From the NCBI RefSeq assembly GCF_003367395.1, contig NZ_CP031417.1, positions 4,861,501 through 4,925,500 on the forward strand: a stretch of 64,000 nt of DNA, in the 5' to 3' direction. Position 1 is the stretch's first letter; each line of letters begins with the position of its first letter. The notes under the pieces were generated by a model, which searched no databases, was not told the DNA's origin, and worked only from the letters and a program-made list of their open reading frames with translations. A program made the translations under genes and the position numbers. The DNA comes from Pseudolabrys taiwanensis (GTDB lineage Bacteria > Pseudomonadota > Alphaproteobacteria > Rhizobiales > Xanthobacteraceae). Shown one piece after another: positions 23,934 to 32,299 of the stretch.

Positions 23934-24938
23934 ATGACGATGACGAACGAGTCACGCGCGAGCGTCAACCGGCGAACCTTTTGCGGAGTGTTTGGCGCCG
24001 CCGCCTTGTCGAGCGTGGCCGGTTTTCCGGCGCTGGCCAATGAAGCATCGTCCTATCTTTTCCCGGCGCCGCCGGTGTTGCCGGCTTTCGGTCCGATCCA
24101 GTTGGCGAAGGGCAGGGGCTATTTCGAGAAAGCCGGGCTCGACATGAATTTCATGGTCGGCCGCGGCGGTGTCGATGTGGCGCAACAGGTCGGTGCCGGC
24201 AATGCCACCGTGGGCGGCATCGTCGCCGATGGCCCCATTTTGGTGCGCGGTAACGGCATTCCGGTGAAGATCGTCTGCGTGTTCGGCGGCCGCGGCTTCA
24301 TGCAGATGGTCGTGCGCGAGGATTCAGGCGTCACCAAGCCGGCCGATCTCAAGGGCAAGACCATCACGGTGATGTCCTATCAGGACACGACCTATTATGC
24401 GTTGCTCGGGTTGCTGGCGAGCGCCGGCCTGACGAAGGCGGACGTCAACATCCAGTCGGCCGGGCCGACCGGCGTCTGGCAGTTGGTCGCCGCTGGCAAA
24501 GCCGCCGGCATGGCGGGGGTGCCCGACTGGATTCCGCCGGTGCGCGCCGAGAACGTGAAGGTCAACATCCTGCAGACGGAAGATTACTTCCCGCATATGG
24601 CGCAGGGCATCGCCACCTCGGACGACATGATCAAGAAGCGTCCCGACCTGGTGAAGAAGATCGTCAGCGCGGCGCTGCAGGGCATGAAGGACATCATGGA
24701 CGATCCCGCCGGCGCGGCCGCGGATTTCGTCAAGTTCGTGCCGTCCTGGCAGGGCAAGGAAGGCGCCATCAAATGGACGTTCGAGTACTACGCCAAGAAC
24801 GTCTATCCCGGACAGAAGCGACTCGGCGAAGTCGACGGCGCGCGCTTGGCGAAGCTGCAGGACTTCTACCTGAAGAACGGCATCGTGCAGAACAAGGTGG
24901 CGGTCGACGAGCTCTACACCAACCAGTTCATCGGCTGA
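23934..24938 (+). CDS. Tat-exported ABC solute-binding protein (NMT1/SsuA-like), orphan
   Basis: The 334-residue protein starts with a twin-arginine signal (SVNRRTFCGVFGAAALSSVAGFPALA) and continues as an NMT1/THI5-like binding protein: PIQLAKGRGYFEKAGLDMNFMVGRGGVDVAQQVGAGNATVGGIVADGPI, MVVREDSGVTKPADLKGKTITVMSYQDTTYYALLGLL. Such proteins deliver nitrate, sulfonates, riboflavin precursors or aromatic acids. No permease or ATPase gene is adjacent, so it must share a transporter or act as a sensor. GAGGGG precedes the ATG at 23934. It follows the TetR gene by 210 bp and is convergent with the amidohydrolase. Confidence 0.87.
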   Translation: MTMTNESRASVNRRTFCGVFGAAALSSVAGFPALANEASSYLFPAPPVLPAFGPIQLAKGRGYFEKAGLDMNFMVGRGGVDVAQQVGAGNATVGGIVADGPILVRGNGIPVKIVCVFGGRGFMQMVVREDSGVTKPADLKGKTITVMSYQDTTYYALLGLLASAGLTKADVNIQSAGPTGVWQLVAAGKAAGMAGVPDWIPPVRAENVKVNILQTEDYFPHMAQGIATSDDMIKKRPDLVKKIVSAALQGMKDIMDDPAGAAADFVKFVPSWQGKEGAIKWTFEYYAKNVYPGQKRLGEVDGARLAKLQDFYLKNGIVQNKVAVDELYTNQFIG

Positions 24939-24962
24939 GGCGACGGCGTCGCAAGGCGGCCG

Positions 24963-26831
24963 CTAGCCGCGCGCGACGGGATACACCTTGCCCTCGAACA
25001 CCGTGGCCGTCACCGGGATGTCCTTCAGCTTCTCCGGCGCCACGATATAAGGGTCTTCCTCCAGCACGGTGAAGTTGGCGATCTTGCCCGGCGCGATGCT
25101 GCCGATCTGGTCTTCCTTGCGCCAGGAGTAAGCGGCTTCGATCGTGATCGCGCGCAGAGCGGCGTCCACGGAAACCCGCTGCGCGGGGCCGGCGACACGC
25201 CCCGACGGCGTAATGCGGTTGATGCCGCACCAGGCGAGATACAGCGGCGCGCTCGGCGCCATTGGCAGATCGGAGTGGTAGGAAAGCGGAATGCCACGGT
25301 CGAGCACCGACTGTGACCGCACCATCATGTCGGCGCGCTCGGGGCCGAGACCGACCGCGCTGTATTTGTCGGCAAAGCCGACGGTGTAATACGGGTTGGC
25401 GCTGACGATGGCGCCGAGCTTCTTGATCCGCGCGATCTGATCCTCGGTCGCGTTGGCGAAGTGCACGATGACGCAGCGATGGTCGCTGCGCGGATGTTCG
25501 GCATTGAGTTTCTCGAGGATCGTGAGCAGGACCTCGAGGCCGAGGTCGCCATTGACGTGGGTGTGGATCTGATAGCCGGCGTTCCAGTAGAGCCGCGCGC
25601 GCTTTTCCAATTCGTCGGGCTGGAGAATCCACTCGCCCTTGTGGCCGTCAAGATAGCCGTCCTTCATCTGCATGAGCTGCGAGATGATGGCGCCGTCAGC
25701 GAACAATTTGACCTGGCCGGGGAAGAACATCAGTTTTTTACCGGGGCCTTCCGGCGCCACCGCGATCTGCGCTTCGGTGGCGTCGAGCGCGCGATCGAGG
25801 CCGACGCGGTCGACGATGCCGCGGCCGTCGGCGATGAACGTCGCATACATCGGCGTCTCGGGCGCGCCAAGGATCTGCTCGTAGAGCTTCCAGATATCGG
25901 GCGTGTAGAGCGCGCCCGGCTCCATGTAAGCGGTGACGCCGTTGCCATGCAGATAGGCCACCATCTGCTTGAGGCCGAAAGCGAGCCGGGCCGGGCTCGC
26001 CAGCACCTTCAGCATAGGCGCCATTATCAGATTGAGTCCGCCTTCCCAGAAGTGGCCTTCGCGCCAGTTCGCCTGCTCGCTGTATTGGCCTTTGCCGACA
26101 GTCATCGCCTCGCCGATGCCGAGCGCGGCGAGGGCCGCCGTGTTGAGATAGAATTCGTGGCAGGAGCGATGCCAGACGGCGATCGGGCGCGTAGCGCTGA
26201 GCTTATCGAGCGCGGTCCGGTCGAGCGGGCCGTGCCAAAGCGCATGATAGCCCCAGGTGATCAGCCACTCGCTTGGGTTTGTCAGCGCGGTCTCGGCCTC
26301 TTTCAAACGCGCCCAGTAGGCGTCCGGCGTCAGCGCCGCCTTGTGCACGACCTTCGGCAGCACCCAGTCCTCCGGCGCGATGACCGGTACGGCCAATGTC
26401 AAGGCGCCCAGGATAGGATGCAGATGCTGGTCGATCAGTCCCGGTAGGACCACCTTGTCCTTGAACGACTCGTCGGTCGTATAAGCGCGGGCGCCGAGCG
26501 CGGCCTTCACCCGATCGAGCGTGCCGACCGCGACGATGCGCTTGCCGGCGACCGCTATCGCGGTCGCGTCCAGCGGGCCACGCTCCATGGTGATCACCTT
26601 GCGCGCGATGAAGACGACCGGCTGGCCCGGCGCCTCGGTCGCACGCTCTCCGCCCAAGCCTTGCTGCAGACTTTGATTGATGCTGCCGTCGGCATGCGCC
26701 GGCGGAACCGCTTCGGCGACAAACGTCGCCGTCGCGGACAGTGCTGCCGCGCCTTTCAGGAAGCCCCGGCGCGACGGCCAAGATAGTCCTTCCAAGGCGG
26801 CACGAAATCCTGGGTTGCATCCGGCACACAT
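24963..26831 (-). CDS. Tat-exported amidohydrolase (YtcJ-like)
   Basis: The protein of about 620 residues has a Tat signal (WPSRRGFLKGAAALSATATFVAEA) and the amidohydrolase composite: ITMERGPLDATAIAVAGKRIVAVG, VVLPGLIDQHLHPI (first metal motif HxH), the central barrel with VKLFADGAIISQLMQM and IHTHVNGDLGLEVLL, VIVHFAN, SYHSDLPMAP, and the return SWRKEDQIGSIAPGKIANFTVLEEDPY. YtcJ-type enzymes hydrolyse amides or imines; the substrate is unknown. The short MCAGCNP start before the signal is unusual. I use the ATG at 26831; a TTG at 26843 is the alternative. A perfect FNR/FixK box lies 34 bp upstream. It may handle the same aromatic compounds as the dioxygenase, which is an inference from position. 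Confidence 0.88.
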   Translation of the reverse strand: MCAGCNPGFRAALEGLSWPSRRGFLKGAAALSATATFVAEAVPPAHADGSINQSLQQGLGGERATEAPGQPVVFIARKVITMERGPLDATAIAVAGKRIVAVGTLDRVKAALGARAYTTDESFKDKVVLPGLIDQHLHPILGALTLAVPVIAPEDWVLPKVVHKAALTPDAYWARLKEAETALTNPSEWLITWGYHALWHGPLDRTALDKLSATRPIAVWHRSCHEFYLNTAALAALGIGEAMTVGKGQYSEQANWREGHFWEGGLNLIMAPMLKVLASPARLAFGLKQMVAYLHGNGVTAYMEPGALYTPDIWKLYEQILGAPETPMYATFIADGRGIVDRVGLDRALDATEAQIAVAPEGPGKKLMFFPGQVKLFADGAIISQLMQMKDGYLDGHKGEWILQPDELEKRARLYWNAGYQIHTHVNGDLGLEVLLTILEKLNAEHPRSDHRCVIVHFANATEDQIARIKKLGAIVSANPYYTVGFADKYSAVGLGPERADMMVRSQSVLDRGIPLSYHSDLPMAPSAPLYLAWCGINRITPSGRVAGPAQRVSVDAALRAITIEAAYSWRKEDQIGSIAPGKIANFTVLEEDPYIVAPEKLKDIPVTATVFEGKVYPVARG

Positions 26832-26864
26832 TGCGCCATTCAAGGCGAGCGCGGCGCATCCGCG

Positions 26865-26878
26865 TTGATGTGGATCAA
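26865..26878. promoter_or_regulatory. Perfect FNR/FixK box between amidohydrolase gene and mipZ
   Basis: TTGATGTGGATCAA contains both consensus halves TTGAT and ATCAA with the required 4-nt spacer, the form bound by FNR, Anr and FixK proteins. It is centred about 40 bp upstream of the amidohydrolase ATG and 184 bp upstream of mipZ. The closeness to the amidohydrolase start suggests that gene is the regulated one. Confidence 0.65.
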
Positions 26879-27055
26879 CGGCCTGGGTCGTCCGGCAAGC
26901 CGTCCCGCTTTGTTGCTTCGATGTTGGAGTTTCGAATCATCTCGTTGAAATCACGACAAAATCTCTATCCCAAAAAACTTGGCTTCAAATGGCCACGAAT
27001 CACTCACGTTAGTAAGGCGCGAGAAGTGCGGTTCAAAACGCCAGGGAGCACGCCC

Positions 27056-27925
27056 ATGAATCAAACGATCTCCAGTGCGCCGTGCGTCAGTGTCATTGTC
27101 GTCGCCAACGAAAAAGGCGGGTCCGGGAAGTCCACCGTTGCCGTCCATCTTGCCGTCGCGCTGATGCGCGCGGGCGAGAGCGTTGCCACCATCGATCTCG
27201 ATCCGCGGCAGCGCAGCTTCACCCATTACGTCGATAATCGGCTGACGTGGTCGCGCCAGCGGGGCAAGTCGCTACCGGCACCAACCCATGTGTGCTTCGA
27301 CGAGGACGCCGATTTCACCACGAGCGAAGACGAGGCCGCAGGCCGCGCGACCTTCGAGAAGACATTGGCCGGGCTTTGCGAGAACCATCGCTATGTCATC
27401 ATCGATACGCCCGGGCACAATCATTATCTGTCGCGTCTTGCGCACACTTATGCCGATACCCTGATCACGCCGCTCAACGACAGCTTCGTGGATCTGGATG
27501 TGCTTGGCCATGTCGATGCCGAGACCTTCGCCGTCACCGATGTCAGCCATTATGCCGGCCTGGTGGAGGAAGCCCGCGCCACGCGGCGCAGCCTCGGCAA
27601 GCCGGAGCTGGAATGGATCGTGCTACGCAACCGGCTCTCGACTTTGAACTCGCGCAACAAGCGTGCGGTCGGCGAGGCGCTTGCGGATCTCGCGCAGCGG
27701 CTCGACTTCCGCTGCATCGAAGGGCTGGCGGAGCGCGTTATCTTCCGCGAGTTCTATCCGCGCGGATTGACCGCCGTCGACGATCTCGATGAACTGACGT
27801 TGGGTACGCGGCCAACCATGTCGCACGTGACCGCGCAGCTCGAAGTGCAGAGTCTGGTCGCAGCCTTGCTGGGACCGGCTGCCTATCGGCTCGGAGCTTC
27901 TTTCCTCGAAAGCGACGCGGCCTGA
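27056..27925 (+). CDS. mipZ: MipZ division-plane positioning ATPase
   Basis: The 289-residue product is a ParA/MinD-superfamily P-loop ATPase. A deviant Walker A EKGGSGKSTVAVHLAVALM lies near residues 18-36 and the switch region near IDTPGHNHYLSRLAH. The segments DLDPRQRSFTHYVDNR, PLNDSFVDLDVLGHVD and EWIVLRNRLSTLNSRNKRAVG are characteristic of MipZ rather than ParA. MipZ binds ParB near the chromosome origin and forms a polar gradient that blocks FtsZ rings except at midcell, in alphaproteobacteria without Min. CAGGGAG precedes the ATG at 27056. It appears monocistronic. Confidence 0.95.
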   Translation: MNQTISSAPCVSVIVVANEKGGSGKSTVAVHLAVALMRAGESVATIDLDPRQRSFTHYVDNRLTWSRQRGKSLPAPTHVCFDEDADFTTSEDEAAGRATFEKTLAGLCENHRYVIIDTPGHNHYLSRLAHTYADTLITPLNDSFVDLDVLGHVDAETFAVTDVSHYAGLVEEARATRRSLGKPELEWIVLRNRLSTLNSRNKRAVGEALADLAQRLDFRCIEGLAERVIFREFYPRGLTAVDDLDELTLGTRPTMSHVTAQLEVQSLVAALLGPAAYRLGASFLESDAA

Positions 27926-27956
27926 AATGGAATGCGGCGACTGGCGGCGCGTGCCG

Positions 27957-28172
27957 TCAGTTGCCTCCGCCGGCGACCTCGAACATTCCCATACGCACGG
28001 CCAGCGCGACCGCATGGACACGGTTGCGGGCGCCCAATTTGCGCGCGGCGACACGCACGTAATGTTGCGCCATGCTCCGGCTCACGTTCATCTCGGCCGC
28101 AATTTCCTCGGCGCTTCTTCCGTTCGCAAATAGTTTGAGCGCTTCGAGCTCGTTGGCATCCAAGGGTCGCAT
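27957..28172 (-). CDS. HTH-only LuxR/GerE-type small regulator
   Basis: The 71-residue protein is little more than a GerE-type four-helix HTH: LDANELEALKLFANGRSAEEIAAEMNVSRSMAQHYVRVAARKLGARNRVHAVALAVRMGMF. There is no receiver or autoinducer-binding domain. Stand-alone HTH proteins of this class bind DNA as dimers and are controlled by expression level or by interaction. It is convergent with mipZ 32 bp away. Target genes are unknown. The start at 28172 leaves only four residues before the HTH. Confidence 0.85.
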   Translation of the reverse strand: MRPLDANELEALKLFANGRSAEEIAAEMNVSRSMAQHYVRVAARKLGARNRVHAVALAVRMGMFEVAGGGN

Positions 28173-28388
28173 TGATGATTAGCCGGCACACGCGGTTATT
28201 GTTACGTTGTCATAAAGATAATGATCAGGCTGGCGCGTAGCTGGGTAGATGGACAACATTTAATGCGGCGTGTGGAACTTCGCTGTATTTCTATGTTCCA
28301 GGGCGCATTATGGGGCGGTGCCGCGCGTGTCGCGTATGTGTCTGGCGCATGCGTGCACGGTTAAGAGAGCGGTAACGCGCGGCCGACG

Positions 28389-29216
28389 TCAGAAGCAGAG
28401 ATTGGTGACGAACTTACCGTTCTTGTCCTTGATGACGTAAGGACATTCCGCGCGCTTGAGCGCGGCCCTCGCCTCGGCATTGCCGAGCGCTGCGGCCTTC
28501 TCGTAGTAGGTCTTCGCCGCCCCGGGATCCTTCGGCCCGCCGCGACCAGATTCGGCGAAGGCGCCGAGACGCTCCAAGGCGCCAGCGTGATCCTGCGCCG
28601 CCGCCTTCTCGAATAGCGCGCGCGCGCCAACATCGTCCTGCGGGCCGCCGACACCATCGGCCATCATCACGCCGAGCTGGTATTGCGCGGCCGGGGCATT
28701 GGCCTCGGCGGCTTTTGCAAGCAGCGCGCGCGTCTTCGTCGGATCGGCGGGCGCCCCATTCGATACCGCTGCGAGATTGGTGACACCGCGGGCATTGCCG
28801 CCCTCGGCCGCGCGCGTGAACAAAGCGCGCGCCTGGGCTTCGTCCTTGGGAAGGCCCGTGCCGGTGCCGTAGATGACACCGAGCTCGACCATGGCGGAGG
28901 TGCTGCCTTTGCCGGCGGCCTTGCGATAAGCGGCGATCGCTTCCGGCATTTGTCTGTTCGCCGCGTAGGCGCGGCCGAGCTGATACAGCGCGCGCCGCGA
29001 CGCAGCCGAGGCGGACTTGCAGAATTTGATAGCAATGGCGACGTCGCTGCGCGCGATTTCGGCGACCCCTTTGACGTCGGCGGGCTTGTCGGGATCCGAC
29101 GGCTCCGCGGCGACTCGGTCGCAGAGCACGAGATCGGCCGATTGTGCGCGCGCGACCGTAACGCTCAGCGCTATCAACAGCCCCACGGCGATGATTGTAG
29201 CGGATTGCTTGCGCAT
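28389..29216 (-). CDS. Exported Sel1-repeat (TPR-like) protein
   Basis: The 275-residue protein has a Sec signal peptide (SATIIAVGLLIALSVTVARA) and a mature part built of Sel1-like repeats of about 36 residues: ALYQLGRAYAANRQMPEAIAAYRKAAGKG, AMVELGVIYGTGTGLPKDEAQARALFTRAAEGGNARG, AQYQLGVMMADGVGGPQDDVGARALFEKAAAQDHAGALERLG. A pair of cysteines near the C-terminus (ECPY, NLCF) could form a disulfide. Sel1 arrays are protein-binding scaffolds. I use the ATG at 29216; a GTG lies 9 bp upstream. Confidence 0.87.
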   Translation of the reverse strand: MRKQSATIIAVGLLIALSVTVARAQSADLVLCDRVAAEPSDPDKPADVKGVAEIARSDVAIAIKFCKSASAASRRALYQLGRAYAANRQMPEAIAAYRKAAGKGSTSAMVELGVIYGTGTGLPKDEAQARALFTRAAEGGNARGVTNLAAVSNGAPADPTKTRALLAKAAEANAPAAQYQLGVMMADGVGGPQDDVGARALFEKAAAQDHAGALERLGAFAESGRGGPKDPGAAKTYYEKAAALGNAEARAALKRAECPYVIKDKNGKFVTNLCF

Positions 29217-29285
29217 GGGCGGCACTCGCGCGGCTTATCGTGCTTTCAGCTTAGAGCCGCGAACGCGTGCCAGCAAGCACAGCAT

Positions 29286-30503
29286 CTAGGCAGCCGCACC
29301 AACCGCCCCGGGTTTGCCGGTGTTGCCGCGCAGACGTTGGAGGGCGGCGAGGTTGGTTTCCGCGGAGGCCATGCAGCAGCGCGATTTGCCGCTGAGCTTG
29401 GCCTCGTAGAGCGCGGCGTCCGCGACGGCGAGCAGGTCGGCGAATTTGGCGCCGTGCTCGGGCGCCATGGCGATGCCGACGCTGACGCCAATGCTGATGG
29501 CGATGTTGTCGCCGAGATCGTAGGACGTGGCGATGGCGGCGATCAGATGCTCACCCAGCGTGATCGCTCTGTCAGGGGTGAGACCGTCGGCAAGCACCAC
29601 GAACTCGTCCCCGCCGATACGGGCCGCAATGTCGGCGGCCAGAAGTACACGGCGCAGCCGGTCGGCGACCATGGCGAGCAGGCGATCGCCGGCGGCGTGC
29701 CCGTAGGTGTCGTTGACGCTCTTGAAGCCATCCAGATCGAGAAACAGTAGGGCCAGCATCTCGCCCTCGCGCGGTGCCGTCGCCAACCGCGCATCGACGG
29801 CGGCGATCAGGCCGGTCCGGTTCGACAGGCCGGTGAGCGCGTCGTGCCGGGCGCGGTGGTCGTTTTCCCGCTCCGCGCGCATGGTGGCGATGAGCATCTT
29901 GTTGAGCCGGAATGCCGCCACCGTCATCGCGAAGACGTACATCGGTATCTGGGCGAACACGATGTACATCAGAGGTTCGCCAGCGATCATCGCCCCCGGC
30001 AGGCACGGCCCGAGGCTGAACACCGTCATAGTCCCGGCCAGCCGCGGGGCGCTGAAATTGCGGAAGCAGATGCCGCCAACCATGGCCGCGGCCGAGAGGC
30101 AGGCGAGCGCGGAGGCGACCCAGTCGCCGCTGACCAGGCTGACGATTACGCCATAGCCGACGGTCGCGGCCCAAGCGATGCCCAGCAGGATGTAAATGTC
30201 GGTCGGCGTCTTGCGGCCCGTCAGTGCATTTCGCCGGGCGATCATGAGCACGATCAGGCGCGCCAGGCAGACCGCCACTTCGACGACGACCCAGGCGACG
30301 AAGGGCCATGAACCAAGCCGCGCCGCGATGGCTACCGATACGACGATCGTATTCGCGACGCCGCCGGCGAAGATCGGCAATGTGCCGTAAAGCTGTCCGA
30401 CAAGGGCGTGGCGAATGTCGTCGGGCACGCCGGGGCCAGCATCCACCAGCCAGCGCGTCATGCGCCAGCGCGGCAAGCTATAAACCCTGCTGTCGCTTTG
30501 CAT
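29286..30503 (-). CDS. Membrane diguanylate cyclase (GGDEF), I-site absent
   Basis: The 405-residue protein has about five or six hydrophobic helices in its first 200 residues (IVVSVAIAARLGSWPFVAWVVVEVAVCL, ILLGIAWAATVGYGVIVSLV and others) and a C-terminal GGDEF domain with DALTGLSNRTGL, FLDLDGFKSVNDTYGHAAGDRLL and an intact RIGGDEFVVL active site, so it should make cyclic di-GMP. The inhibitory RxxD I-site that lies five residues before GGDEF reads LAAD, lacking the Arg. Product feedback inhibition is therefore unlikely. No EAL domain. The ATG at 30503 is preceded by GGGGAAG. It is a single gene. Confidence 0.9.
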   Translation of the reverse strand: MQSDSRVYSLPRWRMTRWLVDAGPGVPDDIRHALVGQLYGTLPIFAGGVANTIVVSVAIAARLGSWPFVAWVVVEVAVCLARLIVLMIARRNALTGRKTPTDIYILLGIAWAATVGYGVIVSLVSGDWVASALACLSAAAMVGGICFRNFSAPRLAGTMTVFSLGPCLPGAMIAGEPLMYIVFAQIPMYVFAMTVAAFRLNKMLIATMRAERENDHRARHDALTGLSNRTGLIAAVDARLATAPREGEMLALLFLDLDGFKSVNDTYGHAAGDRLLAMVADRLRRVLLAADIAARIGGDEFVVLADGLTPDRAITLGEHLIAAIATSYDLGDNIAISIGVSVGIAMAPEHGAKFADLLAVADAALYEAKLSGKSRCCMASAETNLAALQRLRGNTGKPGAVGAAA

Positions 30504-30677
30504 CCCACTTCCCCGTTGGCCGCGTACAGACACCAGGGGACCTTAATAGATATTTACCAGGCTAATATCACAGGTTGTTATTGCAAATGAGTAAACCGGC
30601 TTCAGCGGTGTCGCCGTCACGACTGCGACGGCACCGTCTCAAGTCAGGAACGGGGTAAGGCCCGGTCTCGGCCGGGC

Positions 30678-32000
30678 TCACTCGTGGCGGTGCATGGCCG
30701 AGTTGGCTTTGGTGTCGCGCATGAACAGGTAGACGATGAGCGAAATGCCGATCATGCCGGTCAGATAGTAATAGAACCAGCTTTCGTGGCCGACCGACTT
30801 GAACCACAGCGCCACCGAGTCGGCGGTGCCGCCGAAGATCGACACGGTGAGCGCGTAAGGCAGGCCCACGCCGATCGCGCGCACATTGGTTGGAAACAAT
30901 TCGGCTTTCACCACGGCGTTGATCGATGTGTAGCCGGAGACGATCATCCACGCCGCGGCGATCAGCAGGAATGCGGCGAAGGGGCCTTTGACGGACTGCA
31001 GCGTGGTCAGAAGCGGCACGGTGAACAGCACGCCGCAAACACCGAAGGCGATGAGTAGCCATTTCCGGCCGATGCGGTCGGAGATGGCGCCATAGATCGG
31101 CTGCAGCACGATGCCGAACACCAGCGCCGCCAGCGTGACCATCGTGGTCTGGTCGTCGGTGAGGCCGACCGACAGCTTCAGGAACTTCTGCATGTAGGTC
31201 GTGTAGGTGTAGAACGCGGCCGTGCCGCCGGCGGTCAGGCCGACGACGAGCAGAACCTCGCGCGGATACTTCAGCAGCGTCGCGATCGACGACGTGCGTT
31301 TGCCGATCTTCTTCGCCGCTTCGAATGCCTCGGTTTCATGCAAGTTGCGGCGCATGATCAGGGCGGTGACGGCCAGCAGCGCGCCGATGACGAACGGGAT
31401 ACGCCAGCCCCAGGCGCGGATTTCATCGTTCGTCAGGAACACCTTCTGCAGCAACAGCAGCACGAGCAGCGCGGTAATCTGGCCGCCGATCAGCGTCACG
31501 TATTGAAAGCTCGAATAGAAGCCACGGTGGCGCTGATCGGCCATCTCGGTGAGATAGGTCGCGCTCGTACCGTACTCGCCGCCGAGGCTGAGGCCCTGAA
31601 TGATCCGCGCAAGGCCGAGCAAGACAGGAGCCCATATGCCGATCGAGGCATAGGTCGGCGTCACGGCGATCATGAGCGAGCCGAAGCACATCATCGCGAC
31701 GGACAGCATCAGCGATAGGCGGCGGCCGTAATTGTCAGCCAGATGCCCGAACAGCCAGCCACCCAGTGGCCGCACGATAAAGCCGGCCGCGAACAAAAGG
31801 GCGGCGTTGAGCTGCTGCACGACCGGGTCGGAACTCGGAAAGAAGGCGCCAGCGAAATACAGCGCGAACGCGGCGTAGGCGTAAAAGTCGTACCATTCGA
31901 CCAGATTGCCGACAGAGCCGATGAAGATCGCCTTAATACGGCGGCGCATGTCGGCGAGATCGAGCCGTTCGTCTTGAGCGGCGGTTGTCGTGGTAGTCAT
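30678..32000 (-). CDS. MFS metabolite:H+ symporter (KgtP/ProP family)
   Basis: The 440-residue protein has 12 predicted transmembrane helices and the family motifs GSVGNLVEWYDFYAYAAFALYFAGAFFPSSDP, PLGGWLFGHLADNYGRR (motif A), GLARIIQGLSLGGEYGTSATYLTEMA, and a second-half GAISDRIGRKWLL. This matches the metabolite:H+ symporter group that carries dicarboxylates, oxoglutarate, shikimate or betaine. The exact substrate cannot be told. It lies in the inner membrane and appears monocistronic, with a 300-bp gap to pyk upstream. Confidence 0.92.
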   Translation of the reverse strand: MTTTTTAAQDERLDLADMRRRIKAIFIGSVGNLVEWYDFYAYAAFALYFAGAFFPSSDPVVQQLNAALLFAAGFIVRPLGGWLFGHLADNYGRRLSLMLSVAMMCFGSLMIAVTPTYASIGIWAPVLLGLARIIQGLSLGGEYGTSATYLTEMADQRHRGFYSSFQYVTLIGGQITALLVLLLLQKVFLTNDEIRAWGWRIPFVIGALLAVTALIMRRNLHETEAFEAAKKIGKRTSSIATLLKYPREVLLVVGLTAGGTAAFYTYTTYMQKFLKLSVGLTDDQTTMVTLAALVFGIVLQPIYGAISDRIGRKWLLIAFGVCGVLFTVPLLTTLQSVKGPFAAFLLIAAAWMIVSGYTSINAVVKAELFPTNVRAIGVGLPYALTVSIFGGTADSVALWFKSVGHESWFYYYLTGMIGISLIVYLFMRDTKANSAMHRHE

Positions 32001-32228
32001 GAAAGGCGCTCCGGTCTCTATACGCGCAGGTGCCGGCAGGTGCGCCGTCGGTGGCCTCGGGTTGTTGAACGGAGGGGCGAAGGCAGGTCGGCCTGGCAGG
32101 GCTGCTATTCACGGTACTTATGAACTCATCAATCCTGTTTGAAACCCCTGCTTAAGTTAAACGTCAAACTTTTGTATGGTGCGCTGCACGCGCTTTTGTT
32201 GCGGTGCAATAAAAGGAGCAACGCGCGC

Positions 32229-32264
32229 AAAAAATAGCAACGGCGGGCGCGTTGTGCGCCAGCC
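32229..32264 (-). terminator. Terminator after pyk
   Basis: On the minus strand GGCTGGCGC (from 32264) pairs with GCGCCCGCC with one mismatch around ACAAC, then GTTGCTA and six T residues (A-run 32229-32234 on the plus strand). It starts 36 nt after the pyk stop. The rest of 32001-32299 holds no gene I can support, only some AT-rich sequence. Confidence 0.65.
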
Positions 32265-32299
32265 GACCCGTCAGCGAAAAAAATGCGAAGGAACGAAGT

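Noticed and set aside
28173..28388. RNA gene in the 216-bp gap between the HTH protein and the Sel1 gene
   Set aside because: No cloverleaf or strong hairpin with T-run was found; the sequence looks like ordinary promoter DNA.
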